Source: Bradyrhizobium betae
GTDB taxonomy: Bacteria; Pseudomonadota; Alphaproteobacteria; Rhizobiales; Xanthobacteraceae
Direction of reading: 5' to 3'
Assembly (NCBI RefSeq): GCF_008932115.1
Contig: NZ_CP044543.1
Span: 992,001-1,056,000 of the forward strand
Length of the DNA stretch: 64,000 nt
The notes under the pieces are model-generated. The model searched no databases. It saw only the letters and a list, made by a program, of their open reading frames with translations, and was not told the DNA's origin. The translations under genes and the position numbers were made by a program. Shown in pieces: positions 8,338-18,476 of this stretch. Each line of letters starts with the position of its first letter. The stretch's first letter is position 1.

Positions 8338-9098
8338 CCTGCGACGAAGCAAAAATCCTGCTTCACGCGCTGCTCGACAACGAGCTCGATGCCGGCCACG
8401 CGCGCGAGGTCGAATCCCATATCGCCGGCTGCCCGGCCTGCGCCGCGGAGCTTGCCGCTCAGCGCGAGATGCAGCGTGTGCTCTCCGACACCAATCTGCG
8501 CTACAGCGCGCCGGCAGGCCTGCGTAGCCGGATCGAGGCCTCGCTGCCGCAGCCGCAACGCCAGCCGACCCGCCGCTCCGTGCTACGTGGCTTTGCGATG
8601 GGCTCGGCGGTCTCCGCGCTCGCCGCAACCGGCATCGTCGCATTGGTGCTGCGCCAGGACGACCAGCAGCGCATTCTCTCGGAAGTCGTGTCCGCGCATC
8701 TGCGCTCGCTCCAGGCCGGCCACCTCATCGACGTGGTTTCCACCGACCAGCACACCGTCAAGCCGTGGTTCAACGGCAAGCTCGACGTCGCTCCGCCCGT
8801 GATCGATCTCACCGCGCAGGGCTTTACGCTGGTCGGCGGCCGCCTCGACTATATCGACGCCCGCGCCATCGGCGCCGTCGTCTACAAGCGCCGGCAGCAC
8901 GTGATCAATTTGTTCGTGTCGCAGACCACGAGCACCGAACACCGGCCGCCGAAGACCCAGACCATGCAGGGCTTCAACTGTCGCCGCTGGGGCGAGCGCG
9001 GCCTGAACTTCTGGGCCGTCAGTGATATCGGGGGCGACGAGCTCGCCGAATTCGTCGACAAGTTCGAGGCGGCGATGAAGGCGAATGTGGAGGGGTAG
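8334..9098 (+). CDS. Membrane anti-sigma factor with zinc-finger (zf-HC2) domain
   Basis: A 254-residue single-pass inner-membrane protein. The cytoplasmic N-terminal anti-sigma domain has the zinc motif H29-x3-C33-x2-C36 (SHIAGCPAC). A transmembrane helix is at about residues 86-106 (FAMGSAVSALAATGIVALVL), followed by a periplasmic domain of about 145 residues ending near VDKFEAAMKANVEG. It should hold the ECF sigma factor inactive until a periplasmic signal is sensed. The gene starts inside the sigma stop codon (4-base overlap). Confidence 0.9.
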   Translation: MTCDEAKILLHALLDNELDAGHAREVESHIAGCPACAAELAAQREMQRVLSDTNLRYSAPAGLRSRIEASLPQPQRQPTRRSVLRGFAMGSAVSALAATGIVALVLRQDDQQRILSEVVSAHLRSLQAGHLIDVVSTDQHTVKPWFNGKLDVAPPVIDLTAQGFTLVGGRLDYIDARAIGAVVYKRRQHVINLFVSQTTSTEHRPPKTQTMQGFNCRRWGERGLNFWAVSDIGGDELAEFVDKFEAAMKANVEG

Positions 9099-9202
9099 CA
9101 AATCCGCGCCACGCCTGCGCGGCGGTCGCTCCGCCATCGTGACGCGTCTCACGGTTCTCCCGACAGCTTTGCGGCAGATTGGAGCCGTCGAGGAGAACGA
9201 AA

Positions 9203-9388
9203 ATGATTGCGTTGATGATCACCTGCGCCGGCTTGCCGTCGATGTTCGCTGTCGCATGCGCTACTTTGCTGGCGTTGAAGGACCGCAAGCAGTGGGTCTG
9301 GTTCGCCGGCCTCGCCATACTCGCTGGCTTCGCCGGTCTGACGGTCCTGAACATGCTGGAGCTCTGGCGGTATAGCGTGCATTCCTGA
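9203..9388 (+). CDS. Small two-helix membrane protein, unknown function
   Basis: A 61-residue protein that is nearly all hydrophobic: one segment around MIALMITCAGLPSMFAVACA and a second around WFAGLAILAGFAGLTVL, with a short charged loop (LKDRKQ) between and a WRYSVHS tail. The ATG at 9203 has a clear GGAG site (cgaggagaacg) upstream, which is the main reason to accept it. It follows the anti-sigma gene by 104 bases on the same strand. No family recognised. Confidence 0.6.
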   Translation: MIALMITCAGLPSMFAVACATLLALKDRKQWVWFAGLAILAGFAGLTVLNMLELWRYSVHS

Positions 9389-9430
9389 GCGGCCAGCGCA
9401 GCCCCTCAGTGCAGTGTCGTCAACGAACCA

Positions 9431-10822
9431 TTACGCCGACCGCCGCACCGCGTTGTCCACCAGCGTCTTGCCGAGCGACCAGATCGCGCCGGGGACCTTG
9501 TGGCTGCCGGCGATGACGTCGTCGAACGCCTTCTCAATCCAGCTGCAGTCTTCTACGGTGATCGTGAGCGGCGGCAGCAGCTTGATCGTGTGGCTGCCGT
9601 GGCCGGCGACTTGCGTGAGGATCTTGTGATCCTTGAACAGCGGCACGGTGATGAGCTGACAGAACAGACCCTTGTTGGCAGCCTCGAGCACGTTCCAGGA
9701 CGCGCGCAGCCGAAGCGACTTCGGCGGCCCAAACTCGACGCCGATCATCAGGCCCTTGCCGCGCACTTCCTTCATCAGCTCGTAGCCGGGCACCATGCGC
9801 GTCAGCGCGAGCCGCAGCTCGGCGCCACGCTTGGCGGCGGACTCGATCAGCTTCTCGGACTCCATGACGTCGAGCGTGGCGATGCCCGCGGCCATGGCGA
9901 GATCGTTCTTGGAGAAGGTGGAGCCGTGCACCACGGCCCGGTCCATCTGGTTGAATATCTTGTCGAAGATGGCCTTGCGCGTCAGCACCGCGCCAACTGG
10001 CACGTGGCCGCCGGACAGCGACTTCGACAGCAGCACCATGTCGGGCTCGACGTTCCAGTGCTCGACCGCGAGGAAGCGGCCGGTGCGGCCCATGCCGGTC
10101 TGGATCTCGTCGGCGACGAACAGCGTGCCGTATTTCTTGCAGAGCGCGGCCGCGCCGGGCAGGAACTCGTCCGTGGGCATGTTGACGCCCTTGCCCTGGA
10201 TCGGCTCGACGACGAAGGCCGCAACCTCGCGCGAGGCCAGCGCCTTTTCGAGCGCGGCCAGATCGTTGAACGGGATCGAGGTGCAGCCGGGCAGCAGCGG
10301 CTCGAAGCCGGTGCGGAAATTCGAATCACCCGTCAGCGAGAGCGCGCCATAGGTCAGGCCGTGATAGCCATGCGCGCAATAGACGATGCCGGGGCGGCCG
10401 GTCGCGCCTCGCGCGAACTTGATCGCCGCTTCGACGCATTCGGCGCCGGAATTGGCGAAGAACGCCTTGTCGAGATAGGGGACGTACTTCAGGAGTCGCT
10501 CGGCGAGCACGCCGGCGAGCACCGAGACGTCGAACTGGACGAGATTGGGCAGGTCGGCATCGAGCACGCTCTTGAGCGCCTCGCGCATGACGGGGTGATT
10601 GCGCCCGATCGCAAACACGCCAAAGCCGGACAACAGGTCGAGATAGCGGGCGCCGTCGCGATCGTAGAGGTACTGCCCCTGCCCCTTCTGGAAGCCGACG
10701 TCGTAACCGATGGTCTTGAGAACCCGAACGAACTGCTCGTTCAGATACCGGTTATGCAGGGCGCTGCGCTGGGCCTGACGGTCCGCGAATAGCTGAGACA
10801 TGTCTGGATTTTGGCTTTGCAT
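9431..10822 (-). CDS. hpnO: Class III aminotransferase, hopanoid type (HpnO)
   Basis: A 463-residue PLP-dependent class III aminotransferase. Landmarks are the glycine-rich FANSGAECVEAAIKFAR, FVVEPIQGKG, the Asp that holds the PLP ring in VADEIQTGMGRTGRF, and the Schiff-base Lys in LLSKSLSGGHVPVG. HpnO is known to be required for aminobacteriohopanetriol formation, converting the C35 position of a bacteriohopane side chain. Assignment as HpnO rather than an ornithine or acetylornithine aminotransferase rests on its position next to hpnN and the rest of the hopanoid genes. The ATG at 10822 gives normal length. It is divergent from the DUF2147 gene across a region with a tandem repeat. Confidence 0.83.
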   Translation of the reverse strand: MQSQNPDMSQLFADRQAQRSALHNRYLNEQFVRVLKTIGYDVGFQKGQGQYLYDRDGARYLDLLSGFGVFAIGRNHPVMREALKSVLDADLPNLVQFDVSVLAGVLAERLLKYVPYLDKAFFANSGAECVEAAIKFARGATGRPGIVYCAHGYHGLTYGALSLTGDSNFRTGFEPLLPGCTSIPFNDLAALEKALASREVAAFVVEPIQGKGVNMPTDEFLPGAAALCKKYGTLFVADEIQTGMGRTGRFLAVEHWNVEPDMVLLSKSLSGGHVPVGAVLTRKAIFDKIFNQMDRAVVHGSTFSKNDLAMAAGIATLDVMESEKLIESAAKRGAELRLALTRMVPGYELMKEVRGKGLMIGVEFGPPKSLRLRASWNVLEAANKGLFCQLITVPLFKDHKILTQVAGHGSHTIKLLPPLTITVEDCSWIEKAFDDVIAGSHKVPGAIWSLGKTLVDNAVRRSA

Positions 10823-10855
10823 CCGCTACATACTTCGATTGAGGACCGTCTCGTC

Positions 10856-10885
10856 AACTGAAAACGGTGAGTAACTGAAAACGGT
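10856..10885. promoter_or_regulatory. Tandem direct repeat in the hpnO/DUF2147 divergent promoter region
   Basis: The 13-base sequence aactgaaaacggt occurs twice, at 10856-10868 and 10873-10885, 17 bases apart start to start. It lies between two divergent genes, 34 bases before the hpnO start codon on one side and 79 bases before the DUF2147 start on the other. A regulator-binding role is inferred from position only. Confidence 0.4.
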
Positions 10886-10963
10886 CTGTGCGGCCTTTTG
10901 CCCTTTTTCGGACCATCTTCGCAAGCACAGCTTTAGACCATGTTGCACTGCCGAGGAACTATC

Positions 10964-11590
10964 ATGCGTTTGGCCCTTTACACCGGAATATTACTGGCTG
11001 GCGGTTACACCTGCCTGACACCTGCGCTTGCCGCCGATCCCACCGGCGACTGGCGGGTCGCCGACGGCGTCGCCAACATCCGCGTCGCCCAATGTAATGG
11101 CAGCATGTGGGGCGCGGTTTCCTGGGAAAAGCAGCCCGGCGGACGCGACGAATACAATCCAGATGCATCAAAAAAGAACAGGCCGACGCTCGGCATGGCG
11201 ACTCTGATCGACATGAAGAAGAAGCCCGGCGTCGATCAGTGGGAAGGGCAGGTCTACAATGCGAAAGACGGCCAGCTCTACAGCGCGACCATCACGCCGG
11301 CCGGGACCGACCAGCTCGAGATCAAGGGCTGCGTGATGGGCTTTCTCTGCGGCGGCGAGACCTGGACCCGGGTCGCTCCGCCGATTCCCTTGAGCCCCTC
11401 GAACGCGATGGCCAAGGGCGCGCCCAAGTCCGGCGCGGCTCCAAAAGCTGCAGGCACCACGGTTGCCGCAGCGGCGCCTGCCCCCGCGGCCCCGAAGGCC
11501 GCGACCGCGGCCAAGCCCGGTCAGAAGAGCGCCGCCGACCCGGTCGGCGACATCTGCCTACTCCCTGAGATTGCGGGGTTTGCCCATTAG
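10964..11590 (+). CDS. Exported DUF2147-domain protein
   Basis: A 208-residue secreted protein. The signal peptide is MRLALYTGILLAGGYTCL ending at LAADP. The DUF2147 domain follows: GDWRVADGVANIRVAQCNG, SMWGAVSWEK, WEGQVYNAKDGQLYSATI, LEIKGCVMGFLCGGETWTRV. After residue 130 comes an Ala/Pro/Lys-rich low-complexity tail, then a short end with a Cys. The ATG at 10964 has cgaggaac before it. The function of DUF2147 is unknown; it is a small calycin-like envelope domain. The 3' end overlaps the end of hpnN on the other strand by 33 bases. Confidence 0.8.
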   Translation: MRLALYTGILLAGGYTCLTPALAADPTGDWRVADGVANIRVAQCNGSMWGAVSWEKQPGGRDEYNPDASKKNRPTLGMATLIDMKKKPGVDQWEGQVYNAKDGQLYSATITPAGTDQLEIKGCVMGFLCGGETWTRVAPPIPLSPSNAMAKGAPKSGAAPKAAGTTVAAAAPAPAAPKAATAAKPGQKSAADPVGDICLLPEIAGFAH

Positions 11591-14146
11591 GGCCGGCTGA
11601 AACAGCAACACCGCGGCAAGCGTCGTCACCAGCGAGAGCGCGAGCAGCTTGCCCATGCTGGACGTGCCGGGATGGCTCGACAGCCACAGGCTGCCGAACG
11701 CCGTCGCCGTGGTCAGCGCGCTGAAGAAGATCGCTCGCGTCAGGCTGGTCTGAAGCAGGTTTGTTCTGCCCGAGCGCCAAGCCACGACATAATAGATCTT
11801 GAAGGCGACGCCGACGCCGAGCAGCAGCGGGAACGCGACGATGTTGGCGAAGTTGAGCGGCAGGCCGATCAACACGCAGATCTCGAGCGTCACCGCGCCC
11901 GCAACCAGCAGCGGCACCAGCGTCATCAGCACGTCGACGAACCGCCGCAGCGTTACCCACAGCAGAAGGCCGATCACCAGCAGCGCATAGATACCGGCGT
12001 GGATGAATGCCTTCACCACGGTATCGCCGGATTTCAGGATCGAGACCGGCCCGCCGATCGCGGTCGGCTCGGCCGCGAGCACCGCTGCCGCAAACTTGCG
12101 CAGCGTATCGTTGTCGTTGGGATCGCCCTTGGGCAGCGCCTCGACACGGATGACGCCGTCCTTGCTCTTCCAGGCGCTGACGAGATCCGGCGGCAATGAC
12201 TTCAGGGTGACCGGCTCGGCCTGCATCGCATTCCTGAGCTGGTCGAACACGATCTTCATCGGCGTGACGAAGACGTCCTGCGCCTTGTTGCGCGTGGCCT
12301 CGTCGCCATCGGCGAGCTTCTGCAGCGCATCCGCCAGCCGGCGCGAGGCGACCGCGCCCGGGCCCTTCTCCTCACCCGCGGTTCGGCGCAGATTGTCGAC
12401 CGAGGACTTCAGCGAATCGACGTTCTCCTTGTCCGTGGGCGCCGCGTCGATCTGGTCCGGATTGAGCGCGGGATTCAGCACCTTGGCGCCCTGCGCGAGC
12501 AGCTTCAGCTTCGGCGGCTGGTCGGCCGGCACGAAACTGTCGAGCGACATCACCCGAAGTACCTCCGGCACCTTCTCCAGCTTCGCCTCGACCTGCTTTG
12601 CCTGCTCCTCCGACGTCGTCATCACGTTGACGGCATTGGCGCCGGTGTTGGGATCCTTGCGCAAATCGAGGAAGGTCGCGATCGACTCGGCCTTCGGGTT
12701 GCGCAGGTTCATCGGGTTGAAGTCGAATTTCATGAAGTAGAGCAGCGGCAGGCCGGCGACCGCGAGCAGCAGCGTGCCACCGACGACCAGCACGCGGTGC
12801 GTCTCAAGGAAATGGTCGACCGGTGCCAGGAAGGCATAGCCGACCGGCTCCTTCTCGCCGGGCGGATTGAGCAGCTTCAACATCGCCGGGAGTACGGTGA
12901 TGCTGGTGAGGAACGCCACCAGCATGCCGACGCCAGCGATCTGGCCAAGCTCCGAAATGCCCTTGTAGTCGGTCGGCATGAAGCAGAGGAAGCCGGCGGC
13001 GGTCGCCATCGCCGCCAGCGACAGCGGCACCGCTGAGCGCTTGGCGGCCAGCACCAGCGCGCTCGAGAGATCGTTGTGCTTGTAGCGCTCGGAACGGTAG
13101 CGGACGCTGTACTGGATGCCGAAATCGACGCCGAGACCGACGAACAGCACCGCGAACGCGATCGACAGCAAATTGAGCGAGCCGACCATCATCAGACCGG
13201 CAGCGGTCGTGAGCGCAAGGCCGACGAAGAGATTGACGAACACGGCGAAGATGATCTTCGCCGAATGCAGCGCCAGCCACAGGATGAGCAGCACGACGAG
13301 AACCGTGCCGACGCCGTTGACGACGGCGCCCTCCTGCACGGTGGCGTATTCCTCGTTCGCGATCGGCACCGGGCCGGTCAGCCGCACCCGCGCCTGGTAT
13401 TTGCCAGGGAAATCCAGATCGGCCGCGGCCTTGCGGATCGCGTCGGTGGCGCCCTTGCCGGGCTCCAGCGCGTTGTAGTCGAGGATCGGCTTGAACTCGA
13501 TGAAGGCGCGCTTGTCCGAATCCGTCAGCGGCTCGTCGCTGACCAGCTCGCGCCAGGAGAAGCTCGCATTGCCCTTGTTGAGGACGGTCTCGACGGTTTG
13601 AGCGATCTGGTTGAAGGGCCGCGCGGTGTTGTCGAGCTTGACCTGGCCGCGCTTGACGCCGGCAAGTCCCGTCTCCAGCGCGCCGGTCAGGCCGCGGATC
13701 GAGGGATCACCCGCCATGATCTCGATCAGGGGCGCGGCGGATTCGAACTGAGAGGTGATCTTGCCGACTTCCTCGGTCGGCAGGAACAACAGGCCGTTCT
13801 TCTCGAAGAACTCGCCGGTGCCGAGCTGCTGCATCGACTGGAAGTTGGTCTTGTCGTCCTTCAGCTTGGCGAACAGCGCGTCCGCCGCGGCGGTTGCCAT
13901 CTCCGGCGTCCTGGCCTCGACGACCGCCGTGATGGTCGCGTCGCGGTCGAAGGCGCGGTCGAATTGCTGGTCGCGCTGGCGCCAGTCCAGATTTTGGGCA
14001 ATCAGCGAATTGATGTCGGTGTTGATGGCGAAGTGCTGCGATGTGTAATAGCCGGCCCCCACCGACAGCAGGAGCCCGAGAACGACGACGAGGGAGGCAA
14101 ACCGGGTGCAGGCCCTGACGATGGCAACGACGACGCTTTGCAGCAC
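11558..14146 (-). CDS. hpnN: Hopanoid transporter HpnN (RND/MMPL superfamily)
   Basis: An 862-residue inner-membrane RND-type exporter that moves hopanoids to the outer membrane. The first helix (LVVVLGLLLSVGAGYY) is followed by a large periplasmic loop, a bundle with VNGVGTVLVVLLILWLALHS and VLFVGLGVDFGIQYSVRYR (sterol-sensing-like TM4 with acidic residue), a second periplasmic loop, and a C-terminal helix bundle around LLGVGVAFKIYYVVAWR. Length and layout fit HpnN. The start is GTG at 14146. An EcfG-like promoter lies 34-58 bases upstream. The downstream tail overlaps the DUF2147 gene. Context with hpnO, ispH and hpnH supports the name. Confidence 0.9.
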   Translation of the reverse strand: MLQSVVVAIVRACTRFASLVVVLGLLLSVGAGYYTSQHFAINTDINSLIAQNLDWRQRDQQFDRAFDRDATITAVVEARTPEMATAAADALFAKLKDDKTNFQSMQQLGTGEFFEKNGLLFLPTEEVGKITSQFESAAPLIEIMAGDPSIRGLTGALETGLAGVKRGQVKLDNTARPFNQIAQTVETVLNKGNASFSWRELVSDEPLTDSDKRAFIEFKPILDYNALEPGKGATDAIRKAAADLDFPGKYQARVRLTGPVPIANEEYATVQEGAVVNGVGTVLVVLLILWLALHSAKIIFAVFVNLFVGLALTTAAGLMMVGSLNLLSIAFAVLFVGLGVDFGIQYSVRYRSERYKHNDLSSALVLAAKRSAVPLSLAAMATAAGFLCFMPTDYKGISELGQIAGVGMLVAFLTSITVLPAMLKLLNPPGEKEPVGYAFLAPVDHFLETHRVLVVGGTLLLAVAGLPLLYFMKFDFNPMNLRNPKAESIATFLDLRKDPNTGANAVNVMTTSEEQAKQVEAKLEKVPEVLRVMSLDSFVPADQPPKLKLLAQGAKVLNPALNPDQIDAAPTDKENVDSLKSSVDNLRRTAGEEKGPGAVASRRLADALQKLADGDEATRNKAQDVFVTPMKIVFDQLRNAMQAEPVTLKSLPPDLVSAWKSKDGVIRVEALPKGDPNDNDTLRKFAAAVLAAEPTAIGGPVSILKSGDTVVKAFIHAGIYALLVIGLLLWVTLRRFVDVLMTLVPLLVAGAVTLEICVLIGLPLNFANIVAFPLLLGVGVAFKIYYVVAWRSGRTNLLQTSLTRAIFFSALTTATAFGSLWLSSHPGTSSMGKLLALSLVTTLAAVLLFQPALMGKPRNLRE

Positions 14147-14179
14147 TTCTTTTCTTTCTGCTGTTAACAGCTTGCCGGA

Positions 14180-14204
14180 AACGCCCGCTGTTTATCGGAG
14201 TTCC
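14180..14204 (-). promoter_or_regulatory. EcfG-type general-stress promoter upstream of hpnN
   Basis: Read on the minus strand: GGAAC (14204-14200), 16 bases, then CGTT (14183-14180). This matches the alphaproteobacterial EcfG/RpoE2 consensus GGAAC-N16/17-CGTT exactly. It would place the transcript start near 14172, about 26 bases before the hpnN GTG. EcfG control of hopanoid genes is known for hpnP in Rhodopseudomonas; here the motif is at hpnN. Confidence 0.65.
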
Positions 14205-14610
14205 CGGGCGAAACCTATTGATGTTTTGAGTGGCACTCGCCGGAACAAGGTTCGAGGTAAACGGCGGGAGGCCATGAAAAAATCATTGCGGGCGGTCGGT
14301 ATAGCCGGGGAGTTGAGGCGGGAAAGTGGCGAAGGGATGAGCACAAATGTCGCCATTTTCCCCAAGGCGATTCCTGTACTATAACACCGCCAAATTGAGC
14401 CGGAGCGGAACCCGGATTTCATCCCACCTTCCCTTTCTGCCGATTTTTTGACACAAATTGCTGTGCCTCCATGCGCTGGGGCCCAGTTGGAGTGGGCGGT
14501 TACCGCGTGCGCGAAACCAATGGTGCGGTTATTGCAACTCATTGGGCAGTACCGGGGTGCCGCCGGAGACCTGAGAAGCGGATTGGTGCAACTTGCGTGA
14601 TGGGCGTCCT
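14205..14610. other. Non-coding divergent region between hpnN and ispH
   Basis: About 400 bases without a convincing gene. It contains the upstream side of the hpnN promoter and must hold the ispH promoter. A TTGACA at 14448-14453 could be a -35 box but has no good -10 at the usual distance. Short open frames here lack ribosome sites or family features. Confidence 0.5.
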
Positions 14611-15537
14611 ATGGAAGTTTATCTGGCGCAGCCGCGCGGCTTTTGCGCAGGCGTGGTGCGCGCGATCGAGATCGTGGAGCGGGCGCTGGAGAAGTACGGC
14701 CCGCCCGTCTACGTGCGCCATGAGATCGTGCACAACAAATACGTGGTCGAGAGCCTGAAGAACAAAGGCGCGTTCTTCGTCGAGGAGCTGTCCGAGGTTC
14801 CGCCGAAGGCTGTGACCGTTTTCAGCGCCCACGGCGTCGCCCGCAGCGTCGAGGAAGAGGCCGCCGCGCGCGACCTGCCGGTGCTCAATGCCACCTGCCC
14901 CCTGGTCACGAAAGTTCACAATCAGGGGAAGCGCTACATCGCCAGGGGCCGCACCCTGATCCTGATCGGGCATGCCGGCCACCCCGAGGTCGAGGGCACG
15001 ATGGGCCAGGTTCCCGCCCCCGTGCTGCTGGTTCAGAGCGTCGAAGAGGTTAACGCCCTGACCTTGCCTGCGGATACGCCAGTGGCCTACATCACCCAGA
15101 CCACCCTGTCGGTGGACGACACCAAGGACATTATTGCGGCCCTGCAGGCCCGCTTTACAGATATTCAAGGCCCGGACATCCGGGATATCTGCTATGCGAC
15201 ACAGAACCGCCAATCTGCGGTAAGGGACATGAGCAAGCTGGTCGACGTGATCTTGGTGGTGGGCGCTGCCAACAGCTCGAACTCGAACCGGCTCCGCGAA
15301 ATCGGCACCGAGGCCGGCGTTGCGAGTTATTTGATTGCCGACGGCAGCAAGCTCAATCCGGAATGGTTGAAAGATGCCAGGACCGTCGGCGTCACGGCCG
15401 GCGCTTCGGCGCCCGAGGTGCTCGTGGATGACGTGATCGAAGCGATGCGGCGGATCGGACCGGTCAAGGTCCAGGTTTTGCCGGGTCGCGAGGAAAACAT
15501 CGAATTCCGGCTTCCGGCCCAATTGGCTGCGAGCTGA
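14611..15537 (+). CDS. ispH: 4-hydroxy-3-methylbut-2-enyl diphosphate reductase
   Basis: A 308-residue iron-sulfur enzyme, the last step of the MEP isoprenoid pathway, making IPP and DMAPP. The three cluster cysteines are in [23 protein letters not shown] and [10 protein letters not shown]. Active-site His motifs [12 protein letters not shown] and [14 protein letters not shown] are also seen, and SNSNRLREI near the C-terminus. The ATG at 14611 is preferred because it places [14 protein letters not shown] as in other IspH proteins; a TTG at 14593 is the alternative. It lies 36 bases upstream of hpnH on the same strand, linking precursor supply to hopanoid synthesis. Confidence 0.95.
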   Translation: MEVYLAQPRGFCAGVVRAIEIVERALEKYGPPVYVRHEIVHNKYVVESLKNKGAFFVEELSEVPPKAVTVFSAHGVARSVEEEAAARDLPVLNATCPLVTKVHNQGKRYIARGRTLILIGHAGHPEVEGTMGQVPAPVLLVQSVEEVNALTLPADTPVAYITQTTLSVDDTKDIIAALQARFTDIQGPDIRDICYATQNRQSAVRDMSKLVDVILVVGAANSSNSNRLREIGTEAGVASYLIADGSKLNPEWLKDARTVGVTAGASAPEVLVDDVIEAMRRIGPVKVQVLPGREENIEFRLPAQLAAS

Positions 15538-15573
15538 CCCACCCGAATTCCAAGCCCAGAAAGAAACTTTGTA

Positions 15574-16734
<1,161 letters not shown>

Positions 16735-16756
16735 GCGCGCACGCAAGTCACGAACG

Positions 16757-16799
16757 AAAAAGGCCCGGTCGCTCATGGCGACCGGGCCTTTTGCTTTTT
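16757..16799 (+). terminator. Rho-independent terminator after hpnH (copy 1)
   Basis: A stem aaaaggcccggtcgc / gcgaccgggcctttt with a short loop, A-rich before and T-rich after (ttttgcttttt), starting 22 bases after the hpnH stop. It is nearly identical to the hairpin at 19463-19508 next to hpnG. It can act in both directions. Confidence 0.85.
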
Positions 16800-17592
16800 C
16801 GGCGCATGCGCCCTCGGGAGGACGGAGTCATTGCGGAGGCTACGCTCCTTGCCCTCCTTGCTTGTCTGGCCCGGGAGCCCTCCCGCAAAAAGATGAAAAA
16901 CAACCCCATGCACAGTAGAGCCACGACCGCTGCCCGACACGGGACCCGCTCCGTCAAGCCATTGCAGCATCGATCAAATCAGCCGCAAACGGCGAGCATC
17001 GCAGCGCGGGTTGATTTGCGCAGCCAGACACGTCGCGAGCCAACACGATCCAGAGTCGGCAAGAATTCGATTTTTACGAAAACAATTTGACGCGTCGGGC
17101 AAAACAGTGGCATTATGCCATCGTGCCTGCTTGGCGCAGTCCGGGTCAGTTGCCGAGGCCAAATGACCTTGTATGTGTTGATCTGAGGAGCGCCCACGCC
17201 ATCATCGCGCTGGTGACACGTCGCTCAGAGCCACTCCCGCGCCGTATTGCATCCACCGAATAATCACCACAACGCAGTTGTTGGAATGCAGATCAATCCC
17301 GCCATGCATCATCTTCGCTTCCTCGCGGTCAAAAGCGATTCGTTGATTGCGAACTCACTTTAGCTCCACCACCCCGCGGTCGCGGAGGCCGGCTAGATGA
17401 TCTTCAGTGCTGGACTGCATTGGTAATATCGCAATACGTCGCCGTAGTCCCATCCGATGGGCGAACCTGACGCCAGCGACCAACCATAGGCTGCGAGCAC
17501 TGCGCGCCTGTGGCTCAGCAGTGACAGCATTTTTGCGTCTGCCTTGGTCTAGTCGCGGCGATCACGGCGCCAGCCAACCTCAGGATACGAAA
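16800..17592. other. Long non-coding region before the outer-membrane protein gene
   Basis: About 790 bases with no convincing gene. The base use is less GC-biased than around it, with patches such as attcgatttttacgaaaacaatttgacg near 17067. The open frames here have no ribosome sites or family features. An upstream in-frame extension of the barrel-protein gene reaches 17407, but the signal peptide argues for the start at 17593. It may hold remnants of inserted DNA; nothing firm is seen. Confidence 0.5.
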
Positions 17593-18429
17593 TTGAAAAG
17601 AATTGCTTTCGCCGCGCTCGCAGCGCTGGCGGCCACCTCCGCGTCGGCTGCCGACATGGCTGCTTCCAACTACACGAAAGCGCCAGCGATGGCCGCCGTC
17701 GCAAGTTGGACCGGCTTCTATGCCGGCCTCAACGTTGGCTATGGGTTCAATGATCCGGTTGCGACCTTTACGGCGAATGATGTCGTCTCCAATTCGATCA
17801 TTGGAAACGTCGGTACGGCCGCATCGCCGGTCGCCTACGATGTCAAAGGTGTTCTCGGTGGCGCGCAGGCTGGTTACAATTGGCAGGTATCGCCGAACTG
17901 GTTGATCGGCTTTGAGGCGGATTTTCAGGGCAGCGACATCAAGGGATCTGCGGCATCTCCCTACGCGGTTATCGGGCGACCGGGTCAGATCGAAGCGCAA
18001 CAGAATGTCGAATGGTTCGGAACGCTTCGCGCGCGCGCCGGATTGCTCGCGACCAACAAGCTGCTCGTCTACGGCACCGGCGGCTTCGCCTACGGATCGG
18101 TCCGCGAAGATTCCATTCTCAGCAACACGATCGGTTTCACCGCCGTGGCGGGAGGCGGCGGCGTGAGCGCTGTCTGCGCGGCTGCGGCAGCCTGCTACAC
18201 GGGACCAACGACCAAAATCCTGACCGGATACGCGGTGGGTGGCGGATTTGAGTACGCCGCCTGGCGAAATGTTTCCTTGAAGGCCGAGTATCTCTACGTC
18301 AATCTCGGAAGCAGCAACGTCACGTCAACGGCGCCTGCGACTCCCGGTACGACGGCTTCGACCATCGGCACGCACTTCAGTGATCTGGACTTTCATGTCG
18401 TGCGCGTCGGCGCGAACTACCACTTCTGA
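17593..18429 (+). CDS. Outer-membrane beta-barrel protein (Omp25/31-like porin family)
   Basis: A 278-residue outer-membrane protein. The signal peptide (start, then KRIAFAALAALAATSASA with cleavage before ADM) leads to the typical WTGFYAGLNVGYGF. The barrel then has GGAQAGYNWQ, WLIGFEADFQGS, VEWFGTLRARAGLL, LLVYGTGGFAYGSV, LKAEYLYVNLG and the terminal strand FHVVRVGANYHF ending in Phe. The start is TTG at 17593; no ATG fits the signal peptide. A loop is Ala/Gly-rich with two Cys (VCAAAAACY). It is followed by its own terminator and lies in the accessory block inside the hopanoid cluster. Confidence 0.85.
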   Translation: MKRIAFAALAALAATSASAADMAASNYTKAPAMAAVASWTGFYAGLNVGYGFNDPVATFTANDVVSNSIIGNVGTAASPVAYDVKGVLGGAQAGYNWQVSPNWLIGFEADFQGSDIKGSAASPYAVIGRPGQIEAQQNVEWFGTLRARAGLLATNKLLVYGTGGFAYGSVREDSILSNTIGFTAVAGGGGVSAVCAAAAACYTGPTTKILTGYAVGGGFEYAAWRNVSLKAEYLYVNLGSSNVTSTAPATPGTTASTIGTHFSDLDFHVVRVGANYHF

Positions 18430-18448
18430 TGTCTTCATTGATGAATTC

Positions 18449-18476
18449 AAAGCCCGGCCTCAGCGCCGGGCTTTTT
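18449..18476 (+). terminator. Terminator after outer-membrane protein gene
   Basis: Stem aaagcccggc / gccgggcttt with a 6-base loop followed by TTTTT-like sequence (ctttttgttg), 19 bases after the stop codon. Confidence 0.85.

Noticed and set aside
14448..14476. TTGACA as -35 box of ispH
   Set aside because: No acceptable -10 hexamer lies 16-18 bases downstream.
16800..17592. Possible small genes between hpnH and the outer-membrane protein gene
   Set aside because: The open frames lack ribosome sites, have unusual composition and show no recognisable family; no transposase remnant could be shown.
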